Part shown: piece after piece, positions 9,625-18,469 of the stretch | How positions within the stretch are numbered: the first letter of the stretch is position 1 | Layout: every line of letters begins with the position of its first letter | Assembly (NCBI RefSeq): GCF_021028955.1 | Contig: NZ_JAIWPE010000064.1 | Span: 1-64,000, forward strand | Reading direction: 5' to 3' | Origin: Salipaludibacillus sp. CUR1 | GTDB taxonomy: Bacteria; Bacillota; Bacilli; Bacillales; Salisediminibacteriaceae | Length of the DNA stretch: 64,000 nucleotides | Made by a program: the position numbers and the translations under genes | The notes under the pieces: generated by a model | What the model saw: the letters and a program-made list of their open reading frames with translations, nothing else | The model's database searches: none | Told to the model about the DNA's origin: nothing

Positions 9625-11235
9625 ATGGGAACATTATGGTATGGCGGAAAGATCCGAACGTTACGACGGAAAGATGAGACTTGCGAAGCTCTCTACGTGG
9701 AAAATGGCGTAATTACTGATATCGGCTCTTTTAATGAATTGAGACGCCTTTACGAAAATCATATTTCCGAGGAAATAAATTTAAAAGGGGCTGTGATGTA
9801 CCCTGGGTTCGTAGACAGCCATCTACATATGATCGGCCATGGAGAAAAAATATTAAAATTAGACGTCTCTGAAGTCACCAGTCTGGCAGAATTAAAAACA
9901 GTTTTAACCAAAGCGGCTGCTTCTTTACCTGATGGAGAATGGCTTTTAGCAGAAGGGTTTAATGAAAATTTATATGAATATAATACCGTCCCGGACAGGT
10001 TTGTATTGGATGAGGTGTCAACAAAACACCCGATTATGGTTACAAGAGTATGCAGGCATGCGATAGTAACCAATTCTTACGGGTTAAATTTGGCTGGGGT
10101 AACAGCGGAATCAATTGACCCTCCAGGCGGGCTGATCGAGAAGGATGAAAGTGGGATTCCGACCGGTTATCTGCATGACCAGGCTCAAGAGCTGGTAAGG
10201 GAGCATATTCCTGAAAAAGGGTTTGATTATATTGAAAAAGCACTTATTACATCTTTAAATGATTTATATGTAAAAGGCTATACAGGAGCCCATACGGAAG
10301 ACCTGAATTACTATGGGGACGCTGAAAAAACCCTTCAGACATTTAAAAAAGTGATTGACGGATCTGTACGGAAATTCAGAGCTAATCTTCTTGTCCATCA
10401 CGAAGCAGCCCCGCAGATTTTAAATATGAGAAAAGAAATTGAAAATGAATTTCTGGAATTAGGATCTATAAAGATTTTTGCTGATGGCGCTTTAGGAGGC
10501 AGAACCGCTTTGCTCAGTGAACCTTATACAGATGCAGCTGACATCCAGGGGGTCGCCATTCATTCACCGGAGCAGCTGGAGGAACTCGTTAAAGAAGCCA
10601 GGGCATACGGTATGCCTGTTGCGATCCACGTTATCGGAGACTTAGCTTTGGAATATGCTATCGGTGCTATTGAAGCACATCCTGTTTCACCGGGAAAAAG
10701 AGACAGACTCATTCATCTTCAAGTCACAAGAACAGATTTAATAGAAAGACTGAAAAAGCTGCCAGTGGTTCTTGATATTCAGCCAAGGTTTGTGGCATCA
10801 GACTTTCCCTGGGTGGAAAGCCGGTTAGGCGAAAAACGGCTTTTCTGTTCGTTTGCCTGGAGAACGCTGATTGAGTCAGGTCTCATTTGTGCTGGCGGGT
10901 CTGATGCACCCATTGAACCAATTGACCCGATGCTTGGGATTCACGCGGCTGTTACGAGAAGAAAACCGGGGGAAAAACATGAAGGTTATAACGCAAAAGA
11001 GAAACTATCCTTATACGAGACCCTCCAGCTATTTACAACCGGAAGTGCGAAGGCGATATCTAAGGAAGATGACCGGGGAGTTATCGCACCGGGCTTTAAA
11101 GCTGACTTCACTGTTTTAGATGCAGATTTGTTTGACCTTCAACCCGACGACTGGCTAAATGTAAAAGTGGTTAAAACGGTTGTGGATAATACGATCATGT
11201 ATGATGAAAAAGAAACTGCGCACTCTGGTCATTGA
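9625..11235 (+). CDS. ytcJ: Putative amidohydrolase, YtcJ-like (Amidohydro_3)
   Basis: Metal-dependent hydrolase of unknown substrate; the family acts on cyclic amides, imides and formyl groups. Motifs: MYPGFVDSHLHMIGHG (HxH metal ligands near residue 64), AIHVIGDLALE, and GGSDAPIEPIDPM with the late Asp. The ATG at 9625 is chosen because AAAGGAGG lies 7 nt upstream; the in-frame extension from 9538 starts inside the SASP terminator. This gives 536 residues, typical of YtcJ. It has no signal peptide, so it acts in the cytosol. Flanking genes give no substrate clue. Confidence 0.85.
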   Translation: MGTLWYGGKIRTLRRKDETCEALYVENGVITDIGSFNELRRLYENHISEEINLKGAVMYPGFVDSHLHMIGHGEKILKLDVSEVTSLAELKTVLTKAAASLPDGEWLLAEGFNENLYEYNTVPDRFVLDEVSTKHPIMVTRVCRHAIVTNSYGLNLAGVTAESIDPPGGLIEKDESGIPTGYLHDQAQELVREHIPEKGFDYIEKALITSLNDLYVKGYTGAHTEDLNYYGDAEKTLQTFKKVIDGSVRKFRANLLVHHEAAPQILNMRKEIENEFLELGSIKIFADGALGGRTALLSEPYTDAADIQGVAIHSPEQLEELVKEARAYGMPVAIHVIGDLALEYAIGAIEAHPVSPGKRDRLIHLQVTRTDLIERLKKLPVVLDIQPRFVASDFPWVESRLGEKRLFCSFAWRTLIESGLICAGGSDAPIEPIDPMLGIHAAVTRRKPGEKHEGYNAKEKLSLYETLQLFTTGSAKAISKEDDRGVIAPGFKADFTVLDADLFDLQPDDWLNVKVVKTVVDNTIMYDEKETAHSGH

Positions 11236-11313
11236 TTTGCTGACAGGTCTTCTGAAGCCTGAGACGATGCAAATGAAAACAGACGTTCAAATCAATGGCA
11301 ACTATACAAACAA

Positions 11314-11348
11314 ATTAAAAACAGGAAGGACTAAATCTGTCCTTCCTG
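11314..11348 (-). terminator. Terminator of nadK
   Basis: 10-bp stem CAGGAAGGAC/GTCCTTCCTG; on the minus strand it is followed by TTTTTAATTTG. Confidence 0.8.
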
Positions 11349-11370
11349 ACGTATGAATTCAGTATGGGAA

Positions 11371-12171
11371 TTATAAAAAGCTTCGCTTTACTTTATCAAG
11401 GAAAAGGTTGTCTTTCATACGTAGAGTCTTAATTTCTCTTTCTGATACTTTAACTTTTATTTCATGAGAATGTCTTATGCTTAGAGCTTCATTGTCAGCG
11501 CCTATAATTGGATGATCATTCCCGTCCTGGACAATTTTAAGGGTAAGCTCTCTTCCTTTACTTAATAAAAGAGGTGATCCAAGGGTCCGGTACTGATTAT
11601 TGTTGAGGGAGGAAACCTCTGTTAATTGCATTGCTTTCAGTTTTGGATCCACTACAGCACCATTTAATGATTTGTTATAAGCCGTACTTCCAGTTGGAGT
11701 TGAAACAACCATTCCGTCACCCCGGAAAGTTTCAAAATAATTCCCATCTATATAAACATCGATGGCAAATGTTTTAATGATATTTGAACGGATAGACAGC
11801 TCATTCAGACAGTGGAAATTCTGATTATCATCAACACTTACTTCAAGAGTGGGGTATTTAAGAACTTCGATATTTTCTGACAGCTGTAATCCCTGCTCTA
11901 TTTTATTAAGGTCATGCGTATCAAAGTCGGTATAAAAGCCAAGCCGGCCATCGTTAACACCGATATACAGGCAGTCATCGCGAAATCCGGTTTTACGGAT
12001 GGCCTGCAGGAATGTTCCATCCCCTCCGAAACTGACAATCAGGTTTGCATCTTTAGGGTCTTCGACGAGTTTATAATCATATTTCCGGCCGATTTTACGG
12101 ACGGCTTGTACTCTTTCTTCCAATTCTTCGGAAGGTTTGTAAAATAAATAAGCTTTCTGTTGATTATCCAT
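11371..12171 (-). CDS. nadK2: NAD kinase 2
   Basis: Phosphorylates NAD to NADP. GGDGT at residues 49-53 (IVSFGGDGTFLQA) is the diagnostic ATP/NAD motif, followed by GVNDGRLGF, LNELSI (conserved N-E), and STPTGSTAYNKS. At 266 residues it matches the shorter Bacillus paralogue YtdI (PpnKB), also located next to sppA in B. subtilis. A GAAAGGAAG ribosome site lies about 12 nt before the ATG. It is transcribed divergently from sppA. Confidence 0.93.
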   Translation of the reverse strand: MDNQQKAYLFYKPSEELEERVQAVRKIGRKYDYKLVEDPKDANLIVSFGGDGTFLQAIRKTGFRDDCLYIGVNDGRLGFYTDFDTHDLNKIEQGLQLSENIEVLKYPTLEVSVDDNQNFHCLNELSIRSNIIKTFAIDVYIDGNYFETFRGDGMVVSTPTGSTAYNKSLNGAVVDPKLKAMQLTEVSSLNNNQYRTLGSPLLLSKGRELTLKIVQDGNDHPIIGADNEALSIRHSHEIKVKVSEREIKTLRMKDNLFLDKVKRSFL

Positions 12172-12238
12172 TGGTGATTTCTTCCTTTCTATACATAGTG
12201 ATTTTCAGTGAATGAAGGAAAAACGACGTGATTCGCCG

Positions 12239-12244
12239 TATAAT
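12239..12244 (+). promoter_or_regulatory. Possible sppA -10 element
   Basis: Perfect TATAAT about 110 nt before the sppA start, without a good -35 at the proper spacing. It may also be fortuitous. Confidence 0.35.
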
Positions 12245-12353
12245 ATAAGTATTCGGGATACTTATAAGAACTCCTGCTTCAATAGTATCAGAAATATAAC
12301 TCCCTTAGTACGGGAGATAAAATAAAATTTATAAGGATAAGAGGTGGAAGAGC

Positions 12354-13340
12354 ATGAATACAAAAAGATGGATTGCCTTGGGGATAGCCGCAGTATTATT
12401 TGTCGCTTCTCTCGCAGTCTCAGCTTTTCAGACAGACGTGGCATCGACTATGGATGGATTTTTCGGCGGCACAGAAAGGTTCCAGGAGAGAGTGCTTGAA
12501 GAAGGGACCGACAGAGGGAAAGTAGCAGTCGTACATATAGATGGTGTGATTCAGAGTGACCCTTCAGGCGGTCTTTTTGCTGCAGGGTATGACCATGAGC
12601 TTTTACTTGACCAGCTTGATCACGCAGCGGAAGATCCTGACGTCCACGGAGTCGTTTTGAGAGTTAATACGCCTGGGGGCGGTGTTGTAGAAAGTGATGA
12701 AATTCATGATAAAATCGTACAGATTCAGGAAGACTACCGCAAACCGGTGTTTGTATCTATGGGCAGTATGGCCGCAAGTGGCGGATATTATGTTTCCGCT
12801 CCCGCCGAGCAAATTTATGCCAATCCCCAAACGATTACCGGGTCTCTCGGTGTGATTATGCAATCAATCAATGTAAGTGAACTGGCTGAAGAACTGGGAA
12901 TAGAGTCAAATGTTATTAAAAGCGGGCAGTATAAAGATATTATGTCTTCCACAAGGGAAATGACAGATGATGAACGTGAGATTCTTCAGGACCTTGTTGA
13001 TGACGCGTACGAACAATTCGTAAATGTGATTGAGAATGGCAGAGAGTTTGACCGTGATGCCGTCTACGAGTTAGCAGACGGCAGGATATATACCGGGTCA
13101 CAAGCAATGGAAGCAGGGCTCATTGATGGTTTAGGACATATGGAAGATGTTTATAACAGTCTAAAAGATAACTTAGGACGAGGAGATTTAACAGTGGTTG
13201 AATATGAGGCAAATGTTGGCTTCCCTTCGCTGATAGGCGCCACTGTTCAGGAAGTATTCCAAAATCAGCAGCTTACAGAAGTTAAAAGCTGGATGCGCCA
13301 AAACCAAGGTCCAAGATTAATGTACTTGTATACAGATTGA
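12354..13340 (+). CDS. sppA: Signal peptide peptidase SppA
   Basis: Membrane-associated serine protease with a Ser-Lys dyad that degrades leftover signal peptides; in B. subtilis it also matters for resistance to lantibiotics. One N-terminal membrane segment (residues 5-24) is followed by a ClpP-like fold. Catalytic Ser is Ser142 in SMAASGGYYVSAP, and the general base is Lys194 in KSGQYKDIM; the separation of 52 equals that of B. subtilis SppA (147/199). Length 328. RBS AGAGGTGG. Followed immediately by yteJ, so one operon. Confidence 0.95.
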   Translation: MNTKRWIALGIAAVLFVASLAVSAFQTDVASTMDGFFGGTERFQERVLEEGTDRGKVAVVHIDGVIQSDPSGGLFAAGYDHELLLDQLDHAAEDPDVHGVVLRVNTPGGGVVESDEIHDKIVQIQEDYRKPVFVSMGSMAASGGYYVSAPAEQIYANPQTITGSLGVIMQSINVSELAEELGIESNVIKSGQYKDIMSSTREMTDDEREILQDLVDDAYEQFVNVIENGREFDRDAVYELADGRIYTGSQAMEAGLIDGLGHMEDVYNSLKDNLGRGDLTVVEYEANVGFPSLIGATVQEVFQNQQLTEVKSWMRQNQGPRLMYLYTD

Positions 13341-13350
13341 GGTGAGCTGG

Positions 13351-13884
13351 ATGAATGAAGAGCACAATAGTTTTCAGGATAATATAAAAAACGAAGAGAC
13401 TTCAATCGTTACTGAAGAAGAAATAACGGTGCAGTATGCCGGCTTTTGGATGAGATTCTGGGCCTATATCGTTGACCTGATTGTCGTATCAAGCATTAAT
13501 GGCCTGGTTTTGTTTCCATTGTTTCTTGTTATGAATGTTAATGAATTAACCTGGGGGATCTTCACACTTGCGGGAGTCATTTCCGTTATTATTGCTTATG
13601 CTTATTTTATTTTAATGACAAAAAAGTATCGCCAGACTTTGGGAAAACAGCTATTAGGTATAAAGGTATTCAGTTATGAAGCTAAGGAGCTCACATGGCT
13701 GGATGTTATTTTTCGCGAAGTAGTGGGACGGTTCATCCATCAATCACTCACTTTTACGAATCTGTTATATCTCATTGTGGCCTTTTCTCAAGAGAAAAGA
13801 GGGTTGCACGACCGAATCGGCAATACTTTTGTAGCCTTGGAACCAAGAAAGACAAGAACAATCCCTTTATCGGATAATAATTAA
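13351..13884 (+). CDS. yteJ: RDD-family membrane protein YteJ
   Basis: RDD-domain protein encoded just after sppA. In B. subtilis YteJ (SppI) forms a complex with SppA and inhibits it. After a soluble acidic N-terminus come hydrophobic segments at about residues 30-55, 65-90 and 110-130, with the R-D-D pattern in AGFWMRFWAYIVDLIVVSS and RGLHDRIGNTFVAL. The ATG at 13351 is preferred over the GTG at 13342: GAGGTG is correctly spaced for it, while the GTG is itself part of that site. The gene starts 10 nt after the sppA stop. Confidence 0.9.
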   Translation: MNEEHNSFQDNIKNEETSIVTEEEITVQYAGFWMRFWAYIVDLIVVSSINGLVLFPLFLVMNVNELTWGIFTLAGVISVIIAYAYFILMTKKYRQTLGKQLLGIKVFSYEAKELTWLDVIFREVVGRFIHQSLTFTNLLYLIVAFSQEKRGLHDRIGNTFVALEPRKTRTIPLSDNN

Positions 13885-13890
13885 TTTTTT

Positions 13891-13921
13891 CCCATCGGTT
13901 AAAGCCGGTGGGATTTTTTTT
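13891..13921 (+). terminator. Terminator of sppA-yteJ
   Basis: 8-bp stem CCCATCGG/CCGGTGGG (with G-T pairs) followed by ATTTTTTTT. Confidence 0.88.
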
Positions 13922-13974
13922 GCATAACTGGATACTATAAGACTGGAAGAAGCTGGACGAGGGGAGGAAACACT

Positions 13975-14649
13975 TTGTTGCTGGCCTTAGTGCTCACCAT
14001 TACTGCCATCATCTTTCTCATTCTTATTATGAAGTTAGAGGTGGAAATAAATATTACTCAGAAAAATAAGGATTTTGAGGGGAAAGTAAGGCTTTATCTT
14101 TTATTCCGTCTTATCCGCTATACCATATCCATACCGGCAATAGATATGGATAAAGAAACACCTTCCTTAGTATTTAAAGAGAAAGGCGAAGGAACAGGAC
14201 CAGAGACAGAAAAAAAGACAAAGCTTTCCGTTTTTGATTTAGTAAGAAGTTTTCAGAAGTTCAGGGACTTTCTCAAAGATGTAAAAGGTTTTTACATTAT
14301 TACTGAAAAATTTTTATCCAAAGTGACTGTTTCAAAACTGAAATGGCACTCATGGCTTGGGACAGGTGATGCTGCGGGGACCGGGCAGACCAGTGGTCTT
14401 CTATGGTCTGTCAAAGGAAGCCTTACGGGTTTTTTATCCAGATATATGCAATTATCTTCCCTGCCCTCTATGGAAGTTTATCCTCAATTTCAGCATTTTA
14501 TGTTCGCTACCGTTTTTAGATGCATGGTTTCTTTCAGGATCGGTTATGCTATTCTTGCAGGAATAAAGGTTTTGTTACACCGTAAAAAAATCAAAAAAAG
14601 GCAACGCACGACTTTAAACCATCAACATGGGAGGAATTTACATGTCTGA
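13975..14649 (+). CDS. ytfI: DUF2953 membrane protein YtfI
   Basis: Conserved protein of unknown biochemical role found in spore formers. A single N-terminal membrane segment (residues 2-18) precedes a lysine-rich soluble region with GTGDAAGTGQTSGLLWSVKGSL, the most recognisable DUF2953 block; a second hydrophobic stretch lies near residue 190. It starts with TTG at 13975, with GGGGAGG about 7 nt upstream. The last 8 nt overlap ytfJ, so translation is coupled. In B. subtilis the ytfI-ytfJ pair is forespore-expressed; a convincing sigma-F/G promoter was not found here. Confidence 0.82.
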   Translation: MLLALVLTITAIIFLILIMKLEVEINITQKNKDFEGKVRLYLLFRLIRYTISIPAIDMDKETPSLVFKEKGEGTGPETEKKTKLSVFDLVRSFQKFRDFLKDVKGFYIITEKFLSKVTVSKLKWHSWLGTGDAAGTGQTSGLLWSVKGSLTGFLSRYMQLSSLPSMEVYPQFQHFMFATVFRCMVSFRIGYAILAGIKVLLHRKKIKKRQRTTLNHQHGRNLHV

Positions 14650-15097
14650 TCATCCAATTCAAGGATTAATGAAAACAGCAATGGAAAATTTGAAAGAAAT
14701 GGTCGATGTCAATACAATTGTCGGAGACCCGGTAGAAACACCTGATGGAAGCGTGATTTTACCTGTATCAAAGGTTGGTTTCGGTTTTGCAGCAGGAGGC
14801 AGTGAGTTTATCCTTCAGGACAGTCCGGGTGAAAAAGGAGAGGGCGGTTACAAACATCCTTTCGGTGGAGGAAGTGGTGGAGGGGTCTCTATTACCCCAA
14901 TTGCCTTTCTTGTAGTGAGCAGCCAAGGTGTTAAAATGATTCACCTTGACCACCAGGCGCACCTCTATGAAAAGCTGATGGAATTTACTCCACAGGTGGT
15001 TGATAAAATCCAGCAAATGTTACAAAATACAGGCGGAGAATCTAACCGAAGAAAAACCTCTCATACGGAAAATAACGAAAAACCGTTCACCTATTAA
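14642..15097 (+). CDS. ytfJ: GerW-family sporulation protein YtfJ
   Basis: Spore protein needed for normal germination in Bacillus (GerW family). The 151 residues carry the family's conserved glycine-rich core: NTIVGDPVETPDGSVILPVSKVGFGFAAGGSEF, a variable loop, then GGGSGGGVSITPIAFLVV. The ATG at 14642 follows GGGAGGAA by 7 nt; an upstream in-frame ATG at 14627 sits before that site and is disfavoured. It overlaps the end of ytfI, a conserved pair. The C-terminal tail is polar and variable. Confidence 0.92.
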   Translation: MSDHPIQGLMKTAMENLKEMVDVNTIVGDPVETPDGSVILPVSKVGFGFAAGGSEFILQDSPGEKGEGGYKHPFGGGSGGGVSITPIAFLVVSSQGVKMIHLDHQAHLYEKLMEFTPQVVDKIQQMLQNTGGESNRRKTSHTENNEKPFTY

Positions 15098-15182
15098 GAA
15101 AATTAAGCAAATTTCTGTTTTACCTCAGGCTGTTTATGGTACTCTTATGAAGTAGTAAATTTTAGTAGGAGGCGATCTGTAA

Positions 15183-15683
15183 ATGGCTCAAGTAACATTT
15201 AAAGAAAAACCTGTCACTTTGATAGGAAATGAACTAACTCCAGGAAGCAAAGCACCCGATTTTACAGTACTGGCGAATGACCTTTCAGAAGTCAATCTAT
15301 CTGATTATAAAGGAAAGGTCCGGCTGATCAGTGTTGTACCTTCTATTGATACAGGTGTATGCGATCAGCAGACACGCAAATTTAATGAAGAAGCGGCAAA
15401 CTTGGGTAATATCGAAATTCTGACAATCAGTGCAGACCTTCCTTTCGCACAGAAACGCTGGTGCGCGGCTGCCGGAATAGATAACGTCCAGGTGTTATCA
15501 GATCACAGAGACTTGGACTTTGGGAAAAAATTTGGAGTGGCGATAGAGGAACTTAGATTGTTATCACGTTCAATCTTCGTCATAGACAGTTCAGACACGG
15601 TGGTTTATGCAGAATATGTGTCTGAAGTTACAAATCATCCGAACTATGAGGCTGCGATTGAAGCGGCTAAAAGTGCAAATTGA
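15183..15683 (+). CDS. tpx: Thiol peroxidase (Tpx)
   Basis: Atypical 2-Cys peroxiredoxin that reduces hydroperoxides using thioredoxin. Peroxidatic Cys60 is in [17 protein letters not shown] and resolving Cys94 in RWCAAAGID, the same spacing as in E. coli Tpx. Length 166 is standard. TAGGAGG lies about 9 nt before the ATG. Neighbours ytfJ and ytxK-ackA are as in B. subtilis. It ends at a strong terminator, so it is a single-gene unit. Confidence 0.97.
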   Translation: MAQVTFKEKPVTLIGNELTPGSKAPDFTVLANDLSEVNLSDYKGKVRLISVVPSIDTGVCDQQTRKFNEEAANLGNIEILTISADLPFAQKRWCAAAGIDNVQVLSDHRDLDFGKKFGVAIEELRLLSRSIFVIDSSDTVVYAEYVSEVTNHPNYEAAIEAAKSAN

Positions 15684-15692
15684 AGAACCTTG

Positions 15693-15727
15693 AAAAGCAT
15701 CTGTTCCAGCAGATGCTTTTTTATTTT
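15693..15727 (+). terminator. Terminator of tpx
   Basis: 11-bp stem AAAAGCATCTG/CAGATGCTTTT followed by TTATTTTG. Confidence 0.9.
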
Positions 15728-15822
15728 GTAAATACGGGGTAAATTTACTACAATGTAATGGACTAATGGAAATGATTCTTTAATTATATCATCAGGTTAA
15801 AATTGAAAAGGAAGTGACGGCC

Positions 15823-16830
15823 TTGCAGGAAAATACAAATACAGAAGCTGTATATCTCGTTCTCGATGAAGGAGCGGAACTTTTAAAAAGAGAATGGGAC
15901 CTTATCTATTTAGACGCCTTAAGCCATGTGGGGGACATGGTGCATCAGGGACAAATCAGCCGGGACATTGACGAAAAGATTTCTCATAAGCTGGAGGAAA
16001 TATTTAAAAAGCTGCCGGAAAAACAGGATACTGCTCCTGAGGAATACCGGCGGGCGTTACAGCTGGCAGTTCTGAAAGGAATGCGTGAAGCGACCCAGCC
16101 TCACCATGCGTTAACACCTGATGCGGTCAGTTTGTTTATCGGTTATTTAGTTAATAAGTTACAGAGTTATGATAAAAAGGCCGACACACAGGTTCTTGCA
16201 GATCCGGCGGTTGGAGCAGGTAATCTTATGACTGCCGTCTTAAACCAGCTTGACAGAAAGGCAGCATTTATTGGTGCAGACCCGGATGAGACACTGTTAA
16301 AACTTGCTTATATAAATGCTAACTTACAGTCACATTCAGTTGACTTATTTCATCAGGACAGTGTAAGTGCGCCTTTCGTAAAAAATCTGGATATGGTGGT
16401 GTCAGACTTGCCTGCCGGGTACTATCCTAAAGAAGACCAGGTAAACAGTTTTGCCACGAAAGCTGAAACTGGCCGCTCTTATGTGCATCATTTACTGATA
16501 GAAAAGGCTGTAAATCATGTGAAACCTGGCGGGTTCCTCATATTCCTTGTTCCTAATTATATTTTCCAGACAGAGCAGTCTAAACAATTAAACACTTTTA
16601 TTAAAGAAAAAGCTTTAATATATTCGTTAATGCAGCTGCCGTCTTCCATGTTTAAGAATAAACAGGCAGCTAAAAGTATCCTGGTTTTAAGGAAAAAGAA
16701 AGAAGGTATTATAGAACCAAAACAATCGTTACTTGCAGAATTGCCTTCTTTTACAAAAGAGTCGGCGCTTGCGGATATGATGCAGAAAATTTCGGGATGG
16801 TTTGACGATCATTTGAAACAGGAAAAATAA
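15823..16830 (+). CDS. ytxK: Orphan class I SAM-dependent methyltransferase YtxK
   Basis: Resembles the methylase subunit of type I restriction systems (N6-adenine methylase fold) but stands alone, with no specificity or restriction gene nearby. Motif I is DPAVGAGNLMTAVLNQL; the catalytic loop reads SDLPAGYYP where DNA adenine methylases have N/D-PP-Y/F, so catalytic ability is uncertain. TTG at 15823 is chosen as start because AAAGGAAGTGA is well spaced for it and touches the GTG at 15814. 335 residues. It lies just upstream of ackA, as in B. subtilis, where its function is also undefined. Confidence 0.87.
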   Translation: MQENTNTEAVYLVLDEGAELLKREWDLIYLDALSHVGDMVHQGQISRDIDEKISHKLEEIFKKLPEKQDTAPEEYRRALQLAVLKGMREATQPHHALTPDAVSLFIGYLVNKLQSYDKKADTQVLADPAVGAGNLMTAVLNQLDRKAAFIGADPDETLLKLAYINANLQSHSVDLFHQDSVSAPFVKNLDMVVSDLPAGYYPKEDQVNSFATKAETGRSYVHHLLIEKAVNHVKPGGFLIFLVPNYIFQTEQSKQLNTFIKEKALIYSLMQLPSSMFKNKQAAKSILVLRKKKEGIIEPKQSLLAELPSFTKESALADMMQKISGWFDDHLKQEK

Positions 16831-16904
16831 GGTTTCACAAAAGTGTCATATTTTATATATCTGTACTATTATTTCACTTAAATGAGGCTGGTATATAAAC
16901 AGCA

Positions 16905-16935
16905 GTTCACATAAAGCCTGTTTTTTTATGTGAAA
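16905..16935. repeat. Inverted repeat between ytxK and ackA
   Basis: 10-bp arms TTCACATAAA and TTTATGTGAA around an 8-10 nt spacer, within a T-rich tract. It may terminate ytxK transcripts or be an operator; no regulator can be assigned. Confidence 0.5.
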
Positions 16936-16975
16936 ATTGTTATAGTTCTGTTTCTTGAATTTATTGAAACAGTGG

Positions 16976-17004
16976 TTGCAATCTCCTACTTCCCATGTTT
17001 TAAT
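16976..17004 (+). promoter_or_regulatory. Promoter of ackA
   Basis: TTGCAA (16976-16981), 17 nt, then TTTAAT (16999-17004) with a TG one base before it. Confidence 0.68.
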
Positions 17005-17079
17005 TATCTATGGTGAAAAAAGAGTCAAGCAATTGTAAGAAAACTATAAAACCTAGAAGAATGAAGGAGCGAATGATTC

Positions 17080-18267
17080 ATGTCTAAAATTATGGCAATC
17101 AATGCTGGAAGCTCGTCGCTAAAGTTTCAGCTTTTGGAAATGCCAAGTGAAGAAGTAGTCACTAAAGGTCTCGTTGAACGGATCGGTTTAAACGATGCAG
17201 TATTTACTTTGGAAGTGGATGGAGAAAAGAAAAAGGAAACAACTGAGATTGAAGATCATGCAAAAGCTGTTAAAATTCTTCTGGACAAACTTACTTCCCA
17301 TAATGTCATTCAGTCTCTTGATGAAATTGAAGGAATTGGGCACCGTGTGGTCCACGGTGGAGAAAAGTTTAATGATTCCGTGCTAATAACAGATGAAGTC
17401 ATTGCAGGAATTGAAGAAGTTTCAGAACTGGCGCCGCTTCATAATCCGGCTAATCTGGTTGGAATCCGGGCTTTTAAAGAAATTCTGCCAAATGTACCTG
17501 CTGTAGCCGTTTTTGATACAGCATTCCATCAGACAATGCCTGAGAATTCTTATTTATACAGCCTTCCATATGAATATTATGAGAAATACGGGATTCGAAA
17601 ATATGGATTCCACGGAACTTCACATAAATATGTTTCAGAACGTGCAGCTGAAATGCTGGGTCGTCCTCTTGAAAATCTTCGGCTTATCTCATGCCATTTA
17701 GGAAATGGGGCAAGTATTGCAGCGATTGAAGGAGGCAAGTCCATTGACACGTCTATGGGCTTCACACCGCTTGCAGGTGTGACGATGGGAACTCGTTCAG
17801 GTAATATTGACCCGGCTTTGATTCCTTATATTATGGAAAAAGCCGATCTATCTGCTGAGGAAGTTATGAATGTGCTGAACAAGAAAAGTGGTATGCTTGC
17901 TTTATCAGGCTTCTCCAGTGACTTAAGAGATATAGAATTGCAGGCAGAAGAAGATAATGAACGTGCCCAGTTAGCTCTTGGAGTGTTTACATCCCGTATC
18001 CACAAATATATTGGCTCCTACGCTGCCCGCATGCACGGGTTAGATGCTGTTATTTTCACAGCCGGTATCGGTGAGAATAGCGATGTCATCCGGTCACAAG
18101 TATTAAAAGGCCTTGAATTTATGGGGATTTACTGGGATCCAACATTGAATAAAACAAGAGGGAAAGAAGCGTTTATTAATTATCCGCACTCTCCTGTCAA
18201 AGTAATGGTTATCCCTACTAATGAAGAAGTTGTGATTGCAAGAGACACAGTCAGGTTATCATCATAA
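17080..18267 (+). CDS. ackA: Acetate kinase
   Basis: Converts acetyl phosphate and ADP to acetate and ATP, the last step of overflow acetate formation. Motifs of the acetokinase family: [11 protein letters not shown] at residues 7-17, [46 protein letters not shown], and [19 protein letters not shown]. Length 395 equals B. subtilis AckA. AAGGAGCGA precedes the ATG. In B. subtilis CcpA activates it through an upstream cre site; no good cre match was seen here. It ends at a strong terminator. Confidence 0.98.
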   Translation: MSKIMAINAGSSSLKFQLLEMPSEEVVTKGLVERIGLNDAVFTLEVDGEKKKETTEIEDHAKAVKILLDKLTSHNVIQSLDEIEGIGHRVVHGGEKFNDSVLITDEVIAGIEEVSELAPLHNPANLVGIRAFKEILPNVPAVAVFDTAFHQTMPENSYLYSLPYEYYEKYGIRKYGFHGTSHKYVSERAAEMLGRPLENLRLISCHLGNGASIAAIEGGKSIDTSMGFTPLAGVTMGTRSGNIDPALIPYIMEKADLSAEEVMNVLNKKSGMLALSGFSSDLRDIELQAEEDNERAQLALGVFTSRIHKYIGSYAARMHGLDAVIFTAGIGENSDVIRSQVLKGLEFMGIYWDPTLNKTRGKEAFINYPHSPVKVMVIPTNEEVVIARDTVRLSS

Positions 18268-18290
18268 TACTGACAGGTATAAAATATTTA

Positions 18291-18336
18291 AGGAGCTGGC
18301 CTCAAAAGATAAACTTTTGGGGTCCAGCTCTTTTTG
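18291..18336 (+). terminator. Terminator of ackA
   Basis: Long two-part stem: GAGCTGG/CCAGCTC outside and CTCAAAAG/CTTTTGGG inside, followed by TTTTTG. Confidence 0.92.
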
Positions 18337-18469
18337 TGTTCATTTGATGAACACTAATTGCCGCGGAAATCATAAACTAAACTACCTATTTTTATAAGGG
18401 CGGCAGGATATTACTGCAGGTAAATGGAAAAGTAATAATGATGGATGAATGTAAGGGGGGTGCTTACAA

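Noticed and set aside
16934-16947. cre site upstream of ackA (TGAAAATTGTTATA)
   Set aside because: The central CG and one flanking position of the consensus are missing.
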